The notes beneath the pieces were generated by a model that worked only from the letters and a program-made list of their open reading frames with translations, did no database searches and was not told the origin of the DNA. A program made the translations under genes and the position numbers. From assembly GCF_000264945.2 (NCBI RefSeq), contig NZ_CP013070.1, forward strand, positions 310,001 to 374,000: a stretch of DNA of 64,000 nucleotides, written 5' to 3'. The stretch is from Sphingobium indicum B90A (lineage in GTDB: Bacteria > Pseudomonadota > Alphaproteobacteria > Sphingomonadales > Sphingomonadaceae). Shown piece after piece: positions 51,367 to 59,754 of this stretch (the first letter of the stretch is position 1; each line of letters begins with the position of its first letter).

Positions 51367-51774
51367 TTAGGCAGCCTGGCTGAGCGGCGCGGCAAGATCC
51401 CAGTAGACGTCCCCCCAAGCTGCACAGAGATGGTCAGTTGCATCGGCTCCTAGCACATCCTGGAAAACTGGCTTTAGAACGTCTCCGGCAATCGCATAGC
51501 CTGAACGATGCATGTTGAAGCTGCCGAGCTGATCGGAAAGTCGTTCCTTGGCATCCGGGGCACCGATATTGCACGCGATGTCGCGAACAAATGTTGCGAT
51601 GTTTGCAACACAGTGGGATTTCAAAGCCGCGTCTTCGTCATGGGTTGCGTTCGCCTCAGCAGATCTTTGCTTTAGTTGGTTGTAAATACCGAGTGCGATT
51701 TCATGGGCGGCATAAGTCACGAGGTGTGCGGAGTCGATGATTGTCGCGATGGTAGCTTCATTAAATTGTTTCAC
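51367..51774 (-). CDS. Divergent globin-like protein
   Basis: 135 aa from a GTG start with GAGGAG upstream. The C-terminal half (YAIAGDVLKPVFQDVLGADA, then TDHLCAAWGDVYWDLA) aligns with the end of the flavohemoglobin globin domain encoded at 55061 (AEALLGAIKAVLGDAATDDI, LGAWGEAYWFLA). The N-terminal half is less clear. The flavohemoglobin proximal-histidine position (KHVGLQ) falls in LGSFNMHRS, so heme ligation through a shifted His is possible but unproven. It may bind heme or NO, or be a ligand-free sensor. Upstream of hemD. Confidence 0.6.
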   Translation of the reverse strand: MKQFNEATIATIIDSAHLVTYAAHEIALGIYNQLKQRSAEANATHDEDAALKSHCVANIATFVRDIACNIGAPDAKERLSDQLGSFNMHRSGYAIAGDVLKPVFQDVLGADATDHLCAAWGDVYWDLAAPLSQAA

Positions 51775-51854
51775 GATAGGCTCCTCACGGGCACCGCGCC
51801 GAAAAGCATCGGCGGTGGCATCCTCGAAAAGACGGAGAAAAGAGACGATGCTGG

Positions 51855-51876
51855 CCCTGACGGTACGCCGTCAGGG
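51855..51876. terminator. Hairpin CCCTGACGG-TACG-CCGTCAGGG
   Basis: A perfect 9-bp stem with a four-base loop, directly after the 42-aa gene (minus strand) and followed on that strand by TCTCTTTTCTCC. It probably terminates the small-gene unit and separates it from the globin gene. Confidence 0.6.
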
Positions 51877-51880
51877 CGAA

Positions 51881-52009
51881 TTAGCGCGCTAGCGCGCTGC
51901 TGCCGCGATGGAAGGTTTGACGGAAGCTGTGAACATCCTGAGCCATGCTCACACCATAGCGTTGCGCGTTTCGATAGACAAGGCGGTGAATCGTCCGCAG
52001 GTCGACCAT
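51881..52009 (-). CDS. Small hypothetical protein, 42 aa
   Basis: Reads MVDLRTIHRLVYRNAQRYGV, then SMAQDVHSFRQTFHRGSSALAR and a stop just before the hairpin. The composition (helical, Arg/His-rich) and its position one base after the preceding stop suggest a genuine gene. No family recognised. Confidence 0.5.
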   Translation of the reverse strand: MVDLRTIHRLVYRNAQRYGVSMAQDVHSFRQTFHRGSSALAR

Positions 52010-52010
52010 G

Positions 52011-52214
52011 CTAGATGATTCCCTGCAGGTTGACGATCAAGTCCTCGAGTTCTTCCTCGCCGGTCCGAGTTATCGCCTGCTGCGTTGAACCATCGCAATC
52101 GCCGTTCGGATCGCTCCGGTCAGCTTGCAATTGCTTTACGAGCCGTATGGGAAAGACCCTTAACTCAGAAGACTCGTCACCCGCTCCCGGTCGCTTGCCA
52201 TAGTGCGAAGCCAT
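52011..52214 (-). CDS. Possible small protein, 67 aa
   Basis: Reads MASHYGKRPGAGDESSELRV and ends EEELEDLIVNLQGII. It lies one base before the 42-aa gene and overlaps the gene at 52160 by 55 bp, so the exact start is doubtful. No domain recognised. Confidence 0.4.
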   Translation of the reverse strand: MASHYGKRPGAGDESSELRVFPIRLVKQLQADRSDPNGDCDGSTQQAITRTGEEELEDLIVNLQGII

Positions 52215-52369
52215 GGTGTCGGCATGAGGGTTGATGACTGCTCCTCAAGGGCTTCGATTGCGGCCGCCTGAGACATCCATGCCCCGGATGGCCAGCCTTT
52301 GGGGCGACCCACCGGGTTCGCCCCGACATAGTGAAGGATTTCAACTTCGCTGCCGCCGTCCACACGCAT
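52160..52369 (-). CDS. Possible small protein, 69 aa
   Basis: Begins MRVDGGSEVEILHYVGANPV and continues with GWPSGAWMSQAAAIEALEEQ. No ribosome site is clear and it overlaps the next small gene by 55 bp, so only one of the two may be right as drawn. Confidence 0.35.
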   Translation of the reverse strand: MRVDGGSEVEILHYVGANPVGRPKGWPSGAWMSQAAAIEALEEQSSTLMPTPWLRTMASDRERVTSLLS

Positions 52370-53028
52370 AGGTGAATCGGGAAATTAAGGTGCGGTCGGC
52401 TGATGTTAGGGACGAAATTCAAAGATCTTCAATCATTCGACAGTCTAGCGCGGCCCAAGCTTTCGAAAGAATGATAGCTCGAACAAAAACTGAAAGGCGT
52501 GCGAAATTCCCAGAACCCACATCGGAGGGCGTTCAACTAGCTACGTGCCTGAACGCGCGCTTAACTCTCTCGTCATTGTGGTCGGCGAACCCGTGTTAGC
52601 GCCGCGCTTGACTTACGCAGAATATATGGCATCATTTAACCATCATGAAAAATCACCGTACCATGCGAGCAGTTTTGCCAAAAAAGAAACCCATCTTCGG
52701 CTTTTGAGCCCTATTCGGCGGTCGCGCCGATTAGGGCATCGCATGATTTACTGCCGATCCAAGATTTAAATTCGGTACAAGTAAATTGGCTTCAATACGA
52801 AGTGCAGGTCGTTTTTCAACATTCTTGCTATCTCTCTCGTCGGTTAACGTGATGTGCGCGTTGCGCCGGTTGCCGGGGCGATAGCCGAGCAGGCCTCTCT
52901 TATGACGTTCGTCCCGTATTTCAGGATTCCCCCCGAACCAGTTTCTCAGCCCTGATCGAACGGCTGTGTTCGATCAGGTGCGTAAATGGGACAATCACCG
53001 TGAAGTGATCATGGTAAGGAGCATAGTC
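52370..53028. other. Gene-free AT-richer stretch
   Basis: About 660 bases with no supported gene. It is less GC-rich than its surroundings, with several short broken frames and no clear repeats. Confidence 0.4.
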
Positions 53029-53160
53029 ATGGGTAAGAAGAAAATGTCTGGGAACCGCGAGCCCCGCAAGCCGAAAAAAGAGAAGCTTCAGGAAGCGTCC
53101 GCAAGCACTGTCAGCAATGTTTTGAATGGAGAAAAGGCGTCAGCAAAGACGGCAAATTAA
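53029..53160 (+). CDS. Small lysine-rich protein, 43 aa
   Basis: AAGGAG lies seven bases before the ATG. The product MGKKKMSGNREPRKPKKEKL with an alanine/serine tail matches a widespread kind of short basic proteobacterial protein (M-G/S-K-x-K-x-S-G-N-R-E-x-x-K-P-K). Function unknown; nucleic-acid binding is plausible. Followed by a DUF465 gene. Confidence 0.65.
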   Translation: MGKKKMSGNREPRKPKKEKLQEASASTVSNVLNGEKASAKTAN

Positions 53161-53202
53161 TAGCCTCATTCCATTCGTTCCATTCCAAGAAAGGAGGAGC
53201 AT

Positions 53203-53376
53203 ATGTCTGCTCGTTTTCTCGGGCGATTGAAGGCGGCTCATGACAGGATCAGCAAACAGATCGAGTCCGAGAGCAGAGTTCTGCAGCCTGATGAGGCTCG
53301 GTTAAGCAAGTTGAAGAAGATCAAACTTTCGCTGAAGGATCGCATGACTCGCATCTCCGGGAGTCTGCCCACCTGA
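53203..53376 (+). CDS. DUF465/YdcH-type small protein
   Basis: 57 aa with AAAGGAGGAG before the ATG. The sequence MSARFLGRLKAAHDRISKQI and RLSKLKKIKLSLKDRM has the helix-turn-helix coiled-coil pattern of DUF465, where a C-terminal L-K-K-x-K-L-x-x-K-D is diagnostic. Small cytosolic protein of unknown role. Probably co-transcribed with the lysine-rich peptide 42 bases upstream. Confidence 0.75.
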   Translation: MSARFLGRLKAAHDRISKQIESESRVLQPDEARLSKLKKIKLSLKDRMTRISGSLPT

Positions 53377-53528
53377 CACGAGGCGAAGGCGGGCGACCAT
53401 GTCGCCTGCCTTCGCATATCATATTCGATGGCGCCTGCCAGTGCGCCTGTTGGCGCCGTCACTCGGTGCACCCACACGGGAGCGCTCGGTCCTGCGCCGA
53501 AGTTGGCGTTCGCTACGTGGAGAGCGCC

Positions 53529-53690
53529 ATGAGCAAGGCTGCCCGTCCGTTCAGATCACAAGTCATCAGAGTTCTTCACCGACCATTGGCACGCCTATTT
53601 ACTTCCTGGCGTGTTGCATGGCCGGAACTAGTCCGACCTACAAATGCGGTCTCGGTAAATTCGAACCCCACAACGCCTAATTCCCTGTAG
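53529..53690 (+). CDS. Possible small basic protein, 53 aa
   Basis: GGAGAG precedes the ATG at 53529. Basic sequence MSKAARPFRSQVIRVLHRPL, no recognised family. It follows the DUF465 gene by about 150 bases. Confidence 0.35.
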   Translation: MSKAARPFRSQVIRVLHRPLARLFTSWRVAWPELVRPTNAVSVNSNPTTPNSL

Positions 53691-53779
53691 ATAGCGTCTT
53701 ATAATGTTACGTTTCAGAACCCTACCGAATATGTGAAGTCATCGAGCCGAATTATCATCGTTATCAGGCACGCACGCAG

Positions 53780-54220
53780 TCATGTGGGCATGTTATCGTT
53801 ACCAAGTGCGTAAAAAAGCCCTTCGATCTGGCTAGGATCGGTCGCGAGTTCCGCGAGCGAATAGCGATCGAGGACAGAAAGGAAAGCTCCCAAGGCTTCC
53901 TTCAGGACTCCGGTCAACCGACAGGCTGGCGCGACGATACAACTCCCGCAGTCCACAAGATCGAATCCTCCTTCGGTGTGTCGCACTAATTCGCCAAGAT
54001 TGATGTCGGCTGGATTTCTCCCGAGCCGGATCCCTCCTCCGCGTCCCCTGAGGGTTTCGATATAGCCCGTTCGCGCTAAATCGTTCACGACCTTCATCAG
54101 GTGGTTCTGCGATATGTTATAGGCTTGGGCCACCTCCGCGATCGACGACAGGCGGTCGGGTCGTGCAGCGAGATAGAGCAACACGCGCATGGAATAGTCG
54201 GTGAACAGCGTCAGCTTCAT
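53780..54220 (-). CDS. nsrR: NsrR-like Rrf2-family [Fe-S] regulator
   Basis: 146 aa from the ATG at 54220. The Rrf2 winged helix (MKLTLFTDYSMRVLLYLAAR; NISQNHLMKVVNDLARTGYI) is followed by a cysteine cluster C91-x2-C94-x5-C100 (DCGSCIVAPACRL), the cluster ligands of NsrR/IscR-type proteins. NsrR represses NO-detoxification genes and is relieved when NO damages its cluster. Divergent from the hemoglobin operon, with NsrR-like sites between, which makes NsrR a better fit than IscR or RirA. Confidence 0.85.
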   Translation of the reverse strand: MKLTLFTDYSMRVLLYLAARPDRLSSIAEVAQAYNISQNHLMKVVNDLARTGYIETLRGRGGGIRLGRNPADINLGELVRHTEGGFDLVDCGSCIVAPACRLTGVLKEALGAFLSVLDRYSLAELATDPSQIEGLFYALGNDNMPT

Positions 54221-54270
54221 AACCGATTCGGCCCGTTCCCAGTCATGCCGAGATAATAGGTATTCTTGTT

Positions 54271-54313
54271 GCATCTTTCAAATGCGGCTTATAGATATAT
54301 TTGGAATGCATGA
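54271..54313. promoter_or_regulatory. Candidate NsrR sites
   Basis: AGATATATTTGGAATGCATG at 54293 fits the NsrR consensus AAGATRYATTT-n-AAATRYATCTT well on both halves. GCATCTTTCAAATGC at 54271 is a second, partial site. They lie in the 107 bp between nsrR and the truncated hemoglobin gene, so one region can control both directions. No such site is seen before hmp, so hmp is probably read from this promoter. Confidence 0.6.
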
Positions 54314-54327
54314 TTGGAGCATGAGTC

Positions 54328-54750
54328 GTGAATGACGTCTCACCTATCGATGAAGCCGATTTGGCAGGCCTAGTTGAAGCTTTCTATGCTCGTGTCCGGA
54401 CTGACACCCAACTTGGCCCGGTTTTCAACGATGCCGTGAATGACTGGCCGGAACATCTGGAGAAATTGACCGCCTTTTGGTCGTCGGTGATGCTCGCGAG
54501 TGGACGCTACAAAGGTCAGCCCGTTGCCGCCCATCTAAGTCACAAGGCACGGATTTCTCCGGAACTTTTCGATCGGTGGCTTTCAATTTGGCGGCAGACA
54601 ACGAATGAGATGATGGACGCGGACGCTGCCGCGGCCCTTCAAGCCAAGGCGGCACAGATCGCTGAGAGTTTGCAACTTGCCATATTCTTCCGGCTACCGC
54701 GCAATCCTGGGGGAGGAATGGCGGCAGAAAGGACAACGCGCGATGGCTGA
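54328..54750 (+). CDS. Group III truncated hemoglobin
   Basis: A 140-aa 2-on-2 globin: DLAGLVEAFYARVRTDTQLG, WPEHLEKLTAFWSSVMLASG and the proximal-His helix VAAHLSHKARISPELFDRWL are group III signatures. Binds heme and small ligands such as NO or O2. Its end overlaps the DUF1971 gene by eight bases. GAGC is the only weak ribosome-site candidate before the GTG/ATG start region. Confidence 0.87.
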   Translation: MNDVSPIDEADLAGLVEAFYARVRTDTQLGPVFNDAVNDWPEHLEKLTAFWSSVMLASGRYKGQPVAAHLSHKARISPELFDRWLSIWRQTTNEMMDADAAAALQAKAAQIAESLQLAIFFRLPRNPGGGMAAERTTRDG

Positions 54751-55018
54751 TATCCAACCTTATCGGTCCACGCCTATCTTCGATCAGGACACACTGCCTG
54801 CTGCTCTGCGCGCGCGACATGACACAAAGGCAGGTGTATGGGGGGTGATCCGGGTTCTGGAGGGACGCCTTCAGCTTACCTGTCTGAATCCGTTATCGGA
54901 ATCTGTCCTGACGTCGGACAACCCGGGCATAGTAATGCCCCAGCAGCCACATTTCGTGACGCCTCTCGGCGCCATGAGAATGCAGATCGATTTCTATGAT
55001 CAGGCTCCGTTTTCCTGA
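54743..55018 (+). CDS. DUF1971 (TehB-N/cupin-like) protein
   Basis: A 91-aa small cupin: LPAALRARHDTKAGVWGVIR and GIVMPQQPHFVTPLGAMRMQ with the terminal strand IDFYDQAPF are the DUF1971 signature, also seen fused to tellurite-resistance TehB. It commonly sits next to NO-responsive globin genes. Overlaps the hemoglobin gene and precedes hmp. Confidence 0.85.
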   Translation: MADIQPYRSTPIFDQDTLPAALRARHDTKAGVWGVIRVLEGRLQLTCLNPLSESVLTSDNPGIVMPQQPHFVTPLGAMRMQIDFYDQAPFS

Positions 55019-55060
55019 CTATTTCCCCCCTTAAAGTAAACCGCAGCAAAGGAGATATCG

Positions 55061-56272
55061 ATGTCGCAGCCTCTCAGCGAGCAGACCATTGCCCTTGTCA
55101 AAGCCACGGTACCCGCCTTGGAAGCCCACGGTCTCGACATCGTGCACGAGATGTATTCGCGCATGTTCGAGAACCCGCAGATTCGCGACCTGTTCAATCA
55201 GTCGCATCATGGCGATGCCGGTTCTCAGCCCCGGGCGCTGACGGGAGCCATTCTGGCCTATGCCAGCAACATCGACAACCTCGGCGCGCTCGCGCCTGCC
55301 GTCGAGCGGATCGCGCAGAAGCACGTGGGCTTGCAGATCCTGCCGGAACATTATCCCCATGTGGCTGAAGCATTGTTGGGTGCAATAAAGGCGGTGCTCG
55401 GCGACGCGGCGACGGACGATATTCTTGGCGCTTGGGGAGAGGCATATTGGTTTCTTGCCAATATCCTGATCGCCCGCGAAGGACGCGTCTACACTGAGCA
55501 GAAGGAGACGATCGGTGGCTGGAATGGCTGGCGCGATTTCCGCGTGGTGGAGGTTGTGCCCGAGAGCAGTGTGATCAAATCGTTCGTGCTGCGTCCCGTT
55601 GATGGCAAGCCGGTGATGGCGCACATACCGGGGCAATATCTCACCTTCTGGCTTGAGATACCCGGCCACCCGCCTGTCAAGCGCAACTATTCCATCTCGG
55701 CGGCTCCCAATGGCCGGACCTATCGGATTTCGGTCAAGCGCGAGCCACTGGGCCTCGCCTCCGGCTGGCTCCACGACGAAGCGGAAGCCGGAACTATTCT
55801 TAAGGTCGCTGCACCTGCCGGCGAATTCTTCCTGGCCGACCACGTCGAACGGCCAGTGGTGCTGCTGTCGGGCGGCGTCGGTCTGACACCGATGGTTGCC
55901 ATGCTCGAGGCGCTGGTCGCGAGCGGGACGGACATTGCCGTTCATTATATACATGGCACCCACGACCGGGACACGCACGCGATGCGCGATCATGTCCGTG
56001 CTGTCGCCGCACGAGGCAAGGCAGTCAAGGTGACGGACTTCCACCAGACACCGCTCGCGGACGAGATCGAAGGCCGCGACTATGATGCGGCTGGTATCAT
56101 CACCGACGAATGGCTGGTCGCCAACACGCCGGTAGCTGACGCTGATTATTACATCTGCGGACCACGTCCGTTCCTGCGTCATGCCGTCTCGACGCTTTCG
56201 CTGGCCGGTGTGGCATCAGCAAGAATCCACTATGAATTCTTCGGTCCCGCTGACGAACTGCTGGCGGCCTGA
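55061..56272 (+). CDS. hmp: Flavohemoglobin (nitric oxide dioxygenase)
   Basis: A 403-aa enzyme converting NO and O2 to nitrate with NAD(P)H. The globin domain spans about 1-140 (Y32 in MYSRMF, proximal H88 in IAQKHVGLQ). The FAD domain includes RNYSISAAPNGRTYRIS, and the NAD domain VVLLSGGVGLTPMVAMLEAL with CGPRPFL near the C-terminus. AAAGGAG precedes the ATG. Third gene of the NsrR-controlled operon. Confidence 0.95.
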   Translation: MSQPLSEQTIALVKATVPALEAHGLDIVHEMYSRMFENPQIRDLFNQSHHGDAGSQPRALTGAILAYASNIDNLGALAPAVERIAQKHVGLQILPEHYPHVAEALLGAIKAVLGDAATDDILGAWGEAYWFLANILIAREGRVYTEQKETIGGWNGWRDFRVVEVVPESSVIKSFVLRPVDGKPVMAHIPGQYLTFWLEIPGHPPVKRNYSISAAPNGRTYRISVKREPLGLASGWLHDEAEAGTILKVAAPAGEFFLADHVERPVVLLSGGVGLTPMVAMLEALVASGTDIAVHYIHGTHDRDTHAMRDHVRAVAARGKAVKVTDFHQTPLADEIEGRDYDAAGIITDEWLVANTPVADADYYICGPRPFLRHAVSTLSLAGVASARIHYEFFGPADELLAA

Positions 56273-56282
56273 TCGGACGACG

Positions 56283-56758
56283 ATGGACGACATCACCATA
56301 GCGCGGGCTGTTCACGTCCTCGCGGTCTTGTTTTGGGCGTCGCATTCGTCACGCTCTTGGTGATGCCGTCCATCGATGGTAGCAATCCATTGGAGGAACG
56401 GCTCAGTGCCTCGCACCGGCTGGAGGAGCGCCATGCAGGCGCGATCTGGGTCTCGCTCGCCGGAGGCAGCGGCTTGGATGGCCTATCCTAGTGGTGGATG
56501 CATGCCATGACGGGTGTTGGCTCCTCTTCACTGCGATGCTGTTCGTGATCGAGCCGCTGTTTTTGCTGCACCGCATGCGGCGATCCAACAGCCATCAGCC
56601 GATTTCACGCGTATGGAGGGAATACATCTACTGCCACTCTCTTCGGGATCATCACCCTGGTTGATGCAGTCGCGGGCGTGGCGATCACGACCGGAATGTC
56701 TATCTGGGTCATGTATCGTTTCAACACCAACATGATGCCGACGGCTGCCAAGGTATGA
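56283..56758 (+). pseudogene. Frameshifted membrane protein (CopD/DUF2269-like)
   Basis: The first frame reads MDDITIARAVHVLAVLFWAS and ends. A shifted frame continues GVAFVTLLVMPSIDGSNPLE to a stop, and later pieces read MLFVIEPLFLLHRM and FGIITLVDAVAGVAITTGMS. Together they resemble a four-helix inner-membrane protein of the CopD/DUF2269 kind that often follows NO-detoxification genes. At least two frame changes and a stop make it non-functional unless the sequence has errors. Confidence 0.6.
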
Positions 56759-56821
56759 AGCCAACGACCAGATCGCCGGGTTCACTAGGGGATTAACGGC
56801 GCCGTCACCACCGCCCAGTCA

Positions 56822-58132
56822 TCAGAAGGGAAAAACCGCGGTGGTCGCCGTGATCGCGACGGCGAAGGTGATGAAGTTCAGCGGTAGCCCGATGCGCACG
56901 AAGTCCATATAGCGATAGCCGCCCATTTGATAGACGATAACGTTGGTCTGATAACCGAAGGGCGTTGCGAATGCCGCGCTCGCGGCCATCATCACCGCAA
57001 CAAGAAAGGGACGGGGGCTTACTCCGAGGCTAGCCGCCAGTGCCACCGCTACCGGCGTGACGAGGACCGCGACGGTGGCGTTGGACAGAAGTTCTGTTAG
57101 GATCATCGTCAGCAGGTAGAGGACAATCAGCGCGGCGAGAGGGCTCAGCCCGTTCACGCTCCGGATCAGCATTGCGGAGGCTTCAGCAGCGAGTCCGCTC
57201 TGCTCCATGGCGATGCCTATCACCACCATACCGGCTATCAGGATCAGTATCTGCGGCCGCAGACCGCTATAGGCCTCGTCCGCGCTGATGATCCGAAGCA
57301 GGATGAGGAGTACGGCGCCGGAAAAGGCCGTTGCCGCGATCGGCGCGACATTGAGGGTCGCCAGCGCCACGGCGGCCACGAACACGGCAAGAGCAATGAT
57401 AGCCTTGCCCGGTTGAAGCGACCTGGGCTCGGCGAACAGCGAGGGGTCGCCGACCTGCGCGCTGTTGATCCGTGCCTGCTCATTGAGGTCAGCGGGCGCA
57501 TCGGACTGTTCCGTTTCGTGCCGCCCGCCCAGCAGCTTTCCGCTGAAGAAGAAGAGATAGATGCCGCCGGCGAGTGCCATGGGAATGCCAACTGGCGTGA
57601 TCTCGAAAATGCCAAATCGCGGCTGGCCCGCCACCCGCGCCATGTCATCGACCAGCAAGTTGGTCGAGGTGCCGATCAGGGTGCAACAGCCGGTCAGGAT
57701 GGTGATGTAGGATAGCGGTATCAGAAAGCGCTTTGGCGATAGATTGAGGGCCGTCGCGACATCGCGCACTACCGGGGCGCCGAGCACTACGATCGGCGTC
57801 GAATTAAGAAAGCAGGACACGGCGCCGATCATCGAGAGCAGCAGCCACACGCCGGCTGTGCCCATGCGCCGACACATGGACACAGCCATCGCGATCGCGC
57901 GGTCTAGAAGTCCCGACAGTTCGAGCGCGTAGGCGATCACGAACAGGGAAGCGAGCGTGATGATCGCCGGGCTGGCAAAGGCTCCCTGAACATCCACGGG
58001 TCGCACCACGCCACTCATGAGCAGCACGGCAGCGCCGCTGAGCGCTATTATGTCAGCGCGCACTCGGTCCCAGATCAACGCGGAGACCACGCCGGCCAGG
58101 ACGAGTAACGTCAGGATTTGGTCGAAGTTCAT
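56822..58132 (-). CDS. SLC13/ArsB-superfamily anion permease
   Basis: A 436-aa inner-membrane protein with about eleven hydrophobic segments. The paired hairpin motifs CFLNSTPIVVLGAPVVRDVA and ELLSNATVAVLVTPVAVALA (N-T/A-P/V), plus LIGTSTNLLV and FATPFGYQTNVIVYQMGG, are those of divalent-anion:Na+ symporters. The two TrkA-C domains found in many relatives are missing. Substrate could be sulfate, dicarboxylate or another anion; sulfate would suit the cys genes but is only a guess. Confidence 0.85.
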   Translation of the reverse strand: MNFDQILTLLVLAGVVSALIWDRVRADIIALSGAAVLLMSGVVRPVDVQGAFASPAIITLASLFVIAYALELSGLLDRAIAMAVSMCRRMGTAGVWLLLSMIGAVSCFLNSTPIVVLGAPVVRDVATALNLSPKRFLIPLSYITILTGCCTLIGTSTNLLVDDMARVAGQPRFGIFEITPVGIPMALAGGIYLFFFSGKLLGGRHETEQSDAPADLNEQARINSAQVGDPSLFAEPRSLQPGKAIIALAVFVAAVALATLNVAPIAATAFSGAVLLILLRIISADEAYSGLRPQILILIAGMVVIGIAMEQSGLAAEASAMLIRSVNGLSPLAALIVLYLLTMILTELLSNATVAVLVTPVAVALAASLGVSPRPFLVAVMMAASAAFATPFGYQTNVIVYQMGGYRYMDFVRIGLPLNFITFAVAITATTAVFPF

Positions 58133-58231
58133 GGCTTTGCCTCGTCTGCCGGCGCTGGACTGTCAACGCTGCTCGCTCGGCGAAGCTCTATTGGGAGTGG
58201 AGTGGAAGAGCATTTTTGCTATCAGGTTCTG

Positions 58232-59098
58232 ATGCGGGAACCAAGCGTCAGGTCGAGCCGGCTTGCCATTGCGGCGGGGCTGGCCTTAATCATCCTTGTG
58301 GGTGGAGGAGGTTTCCTGCTCGGGCGGGCTACAGCACCGAGATCGCAGCCTTCGGAAGCTCGGCCGAAGGTCGTGAAGGTCATTTCTCCGCCGCCGGTCT
58401 ATGAGAATGTCCGTATTCTGGGCAGAGCCGACTTGCTCCAACTGGCCGCACGAGGCGCGGATGCCTACGCCTCCGCCCAGCCATGGCCGAGCGAGGTCGC
58501 CGAGGCGTCCGGCAAGCGGTTCATCCTGTCCCTGCCATTCGGCTGCTCTGGACCCGCGCCGGAGGACAGCGCCGATCCGATGCGGTGGCGATTTGAAGAG
58601 AAGGAGGGCGTCCTACGCGCTCAGGCGATGCCAACGCTGTGGACGGCAGAGGATTGGCGACTCCCTGACGAGAGAAAGGTGAGCGAGATTGCTGGCTTCT
58701 GGATTGAGCGACCGTGGTCATCCAGCGAGAGTTGCCCGCCCTCAAAGGTGACAGCGTCATTAGCCGCGACCGGCCATGAACCGGACCTGTCGGTTGCCAT
58801 TGCGCGGTTCCGATCGAAGGAAGAGCAGGAGCGACCCGTTCGGAAGACAAGCGGATTTGAAATAGTACGGCGTATTGATGGCGATGAACTGGACGGCAGC
58901 CGTGGATTTCGCCTTCAGCTGACCGGCCGTCTCGGCGGGGGCGACGATCCGCTCCATTGCACGCAAACGGCTGGCCCCGATGAACGACCCAAATGCGTGT
59001 GGGCCGCGACCTTCGATGAAATCCGCTTGGAAAATGGCGCTACAGGAGCGGTGCTCGCCGTGTGGGACAGCCGGTCGGGCAGCGATCCTCTGCATTGA
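58232..59098 (+). CDS. Membrane-anchored hypothetical protein, 288 aa
   Basis: One N-terminal membrane helix (LAIAAGLALIILVGGGGFLL) follows a short basic leader, then a proline-rich linker and an extracytoplasmic domain with cysteines (PFGCSGPAPEDS, ESCPPSK, PLHCTQTAGPDERPKCVW). No family recognised. Weak AGG upstream; the frame is open further upstream to 58118 but the leader there looks non-coding. Confidence 0.65.
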   Translation: MREPSVRSSRLAIAAGLALIILVGGGGFLLGRATAPRSQPSEARPKVVKVISPPPVYENVRILGRADLLQLAARGADAYASAQPWPSEVAEASGKRFILSLPFGCSGPAPEDSADPMRWRFEEKEGVLRAQAMPTLWTAEDWRLPDERKVSEIAGFWIERPWSSSESCPPSKVTASLAATGHEPDLSVAIARFRSKEEQERPVRKTSGFEIVRRIDGDELDGSRGFRLQLTGRLGGGDDPLHCTQTAGPDERPKCVWAATFDEIRLENGATGAVLAVWDSRSGSDPLH

Positions 59099-59116
59099 GG
59101 GATCGCGGACGCGTGA

Positions 59117-59476
59117 TCAGGCGCGCTTGTCGGGCTCGTCTTGTGGCGTCCGCGCGCGCTGCTCTTCGCGTTCACGGTGAAGCGCCGCGCGTGCGAGCAG
59201 CATGAAGGCTACCGGGGTGGTGGAGGTCAGGAACAGGGCGATCAAAATCTCATGCACCGATATGCGGGAACGGAGCACAGAAAAGCAGGTGATGGACGAG
59301 GCGACGATCAGCCCCATGCCCAGCGTGCTTCCCAGCGTCGGCGGATGAACGCGCTCGTAGAAGCTTTGCAGTCGGAGCAGCCCGAGCGATCCGATCAGCG
59401 TCATCACCGCGCCGGACAGCACCAGCAGGCCGACAAGGAAGGCTGCCCAGCCCGGCAGGTCTGGTGCCTGGATCAT
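59117..59476 (-). CDS. mnhG: Mrp/Mnh antiporter subunit G
   Basis: 119 aa, three membrane helices. GSLGLLRLQSFYERVHPPTL and TLGMGLIVASSITCF are the MnhG/PhaG signature. Part of the multi-subunit Na+(K+)/H+ antiporter in the inner membrane. Its ATG overlaps the mnhF stop (ATGA). Last gene of the operon, with a charged tail (REREEQRARTPQDEPDKRA). Confidence 0.9.
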   Translation of the reverse strand: MIQAPDLPGWAAFLVGLLVLSGAVMTLIGSLGLLRLQSFYERVHPPTLGSTLGMGLIVASSITCFSVLRSRISVHEILIALFLTSTTPVAFMLLARAALHREREEQRARTPQDEPDKRA

Positions 59477-59754
59477 TCGATCACCTCCCCGCGCATCAGA
59501 AATTTGGCGAAGCCTACGGTGCCGACGAAGCCGATCAGCGCGATGATGAGGGCCGCCTCGAAATAGAGCGCCCTGCCGGTCTGGATGCCGAAGGTGAGCA
59601 GAAGCAGCATGGAGTTGGTGTAGAATGTGTCGAGCCCAAGCACGCGGTCCTGTGCGCGGGGACCCCTGATCATGCGGTAGGCGGCGCATGCGAGCGCGAG
59701 GCCCAGCATCACCTGCGCCAGAGTGATCGACAAGGCGAGCAGCAACGTTGTCAT
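59473..59754 (-). CDS. mnhF: Mrp/Mnh antiporter subunit F
   Basis: 93 aa with three membrane helices. RMIRGPRAQDRVLGLDTFYT is the MnhF signature, followed by ALYFEAALIIALIGFVGTV. Overlaps its neighbours by four bases on both sides, so translation is coupled along the operon. Confidence 0.9.
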   Translation of the reverse strand: MTTLLLALSITLAQVMLGLALACAAYRMIRGPRAQDRVLGLDTFYTNSMLLLLTFGIQTGRALYFEAALIIALIGFVGTVGFAKFLMRGEVIE

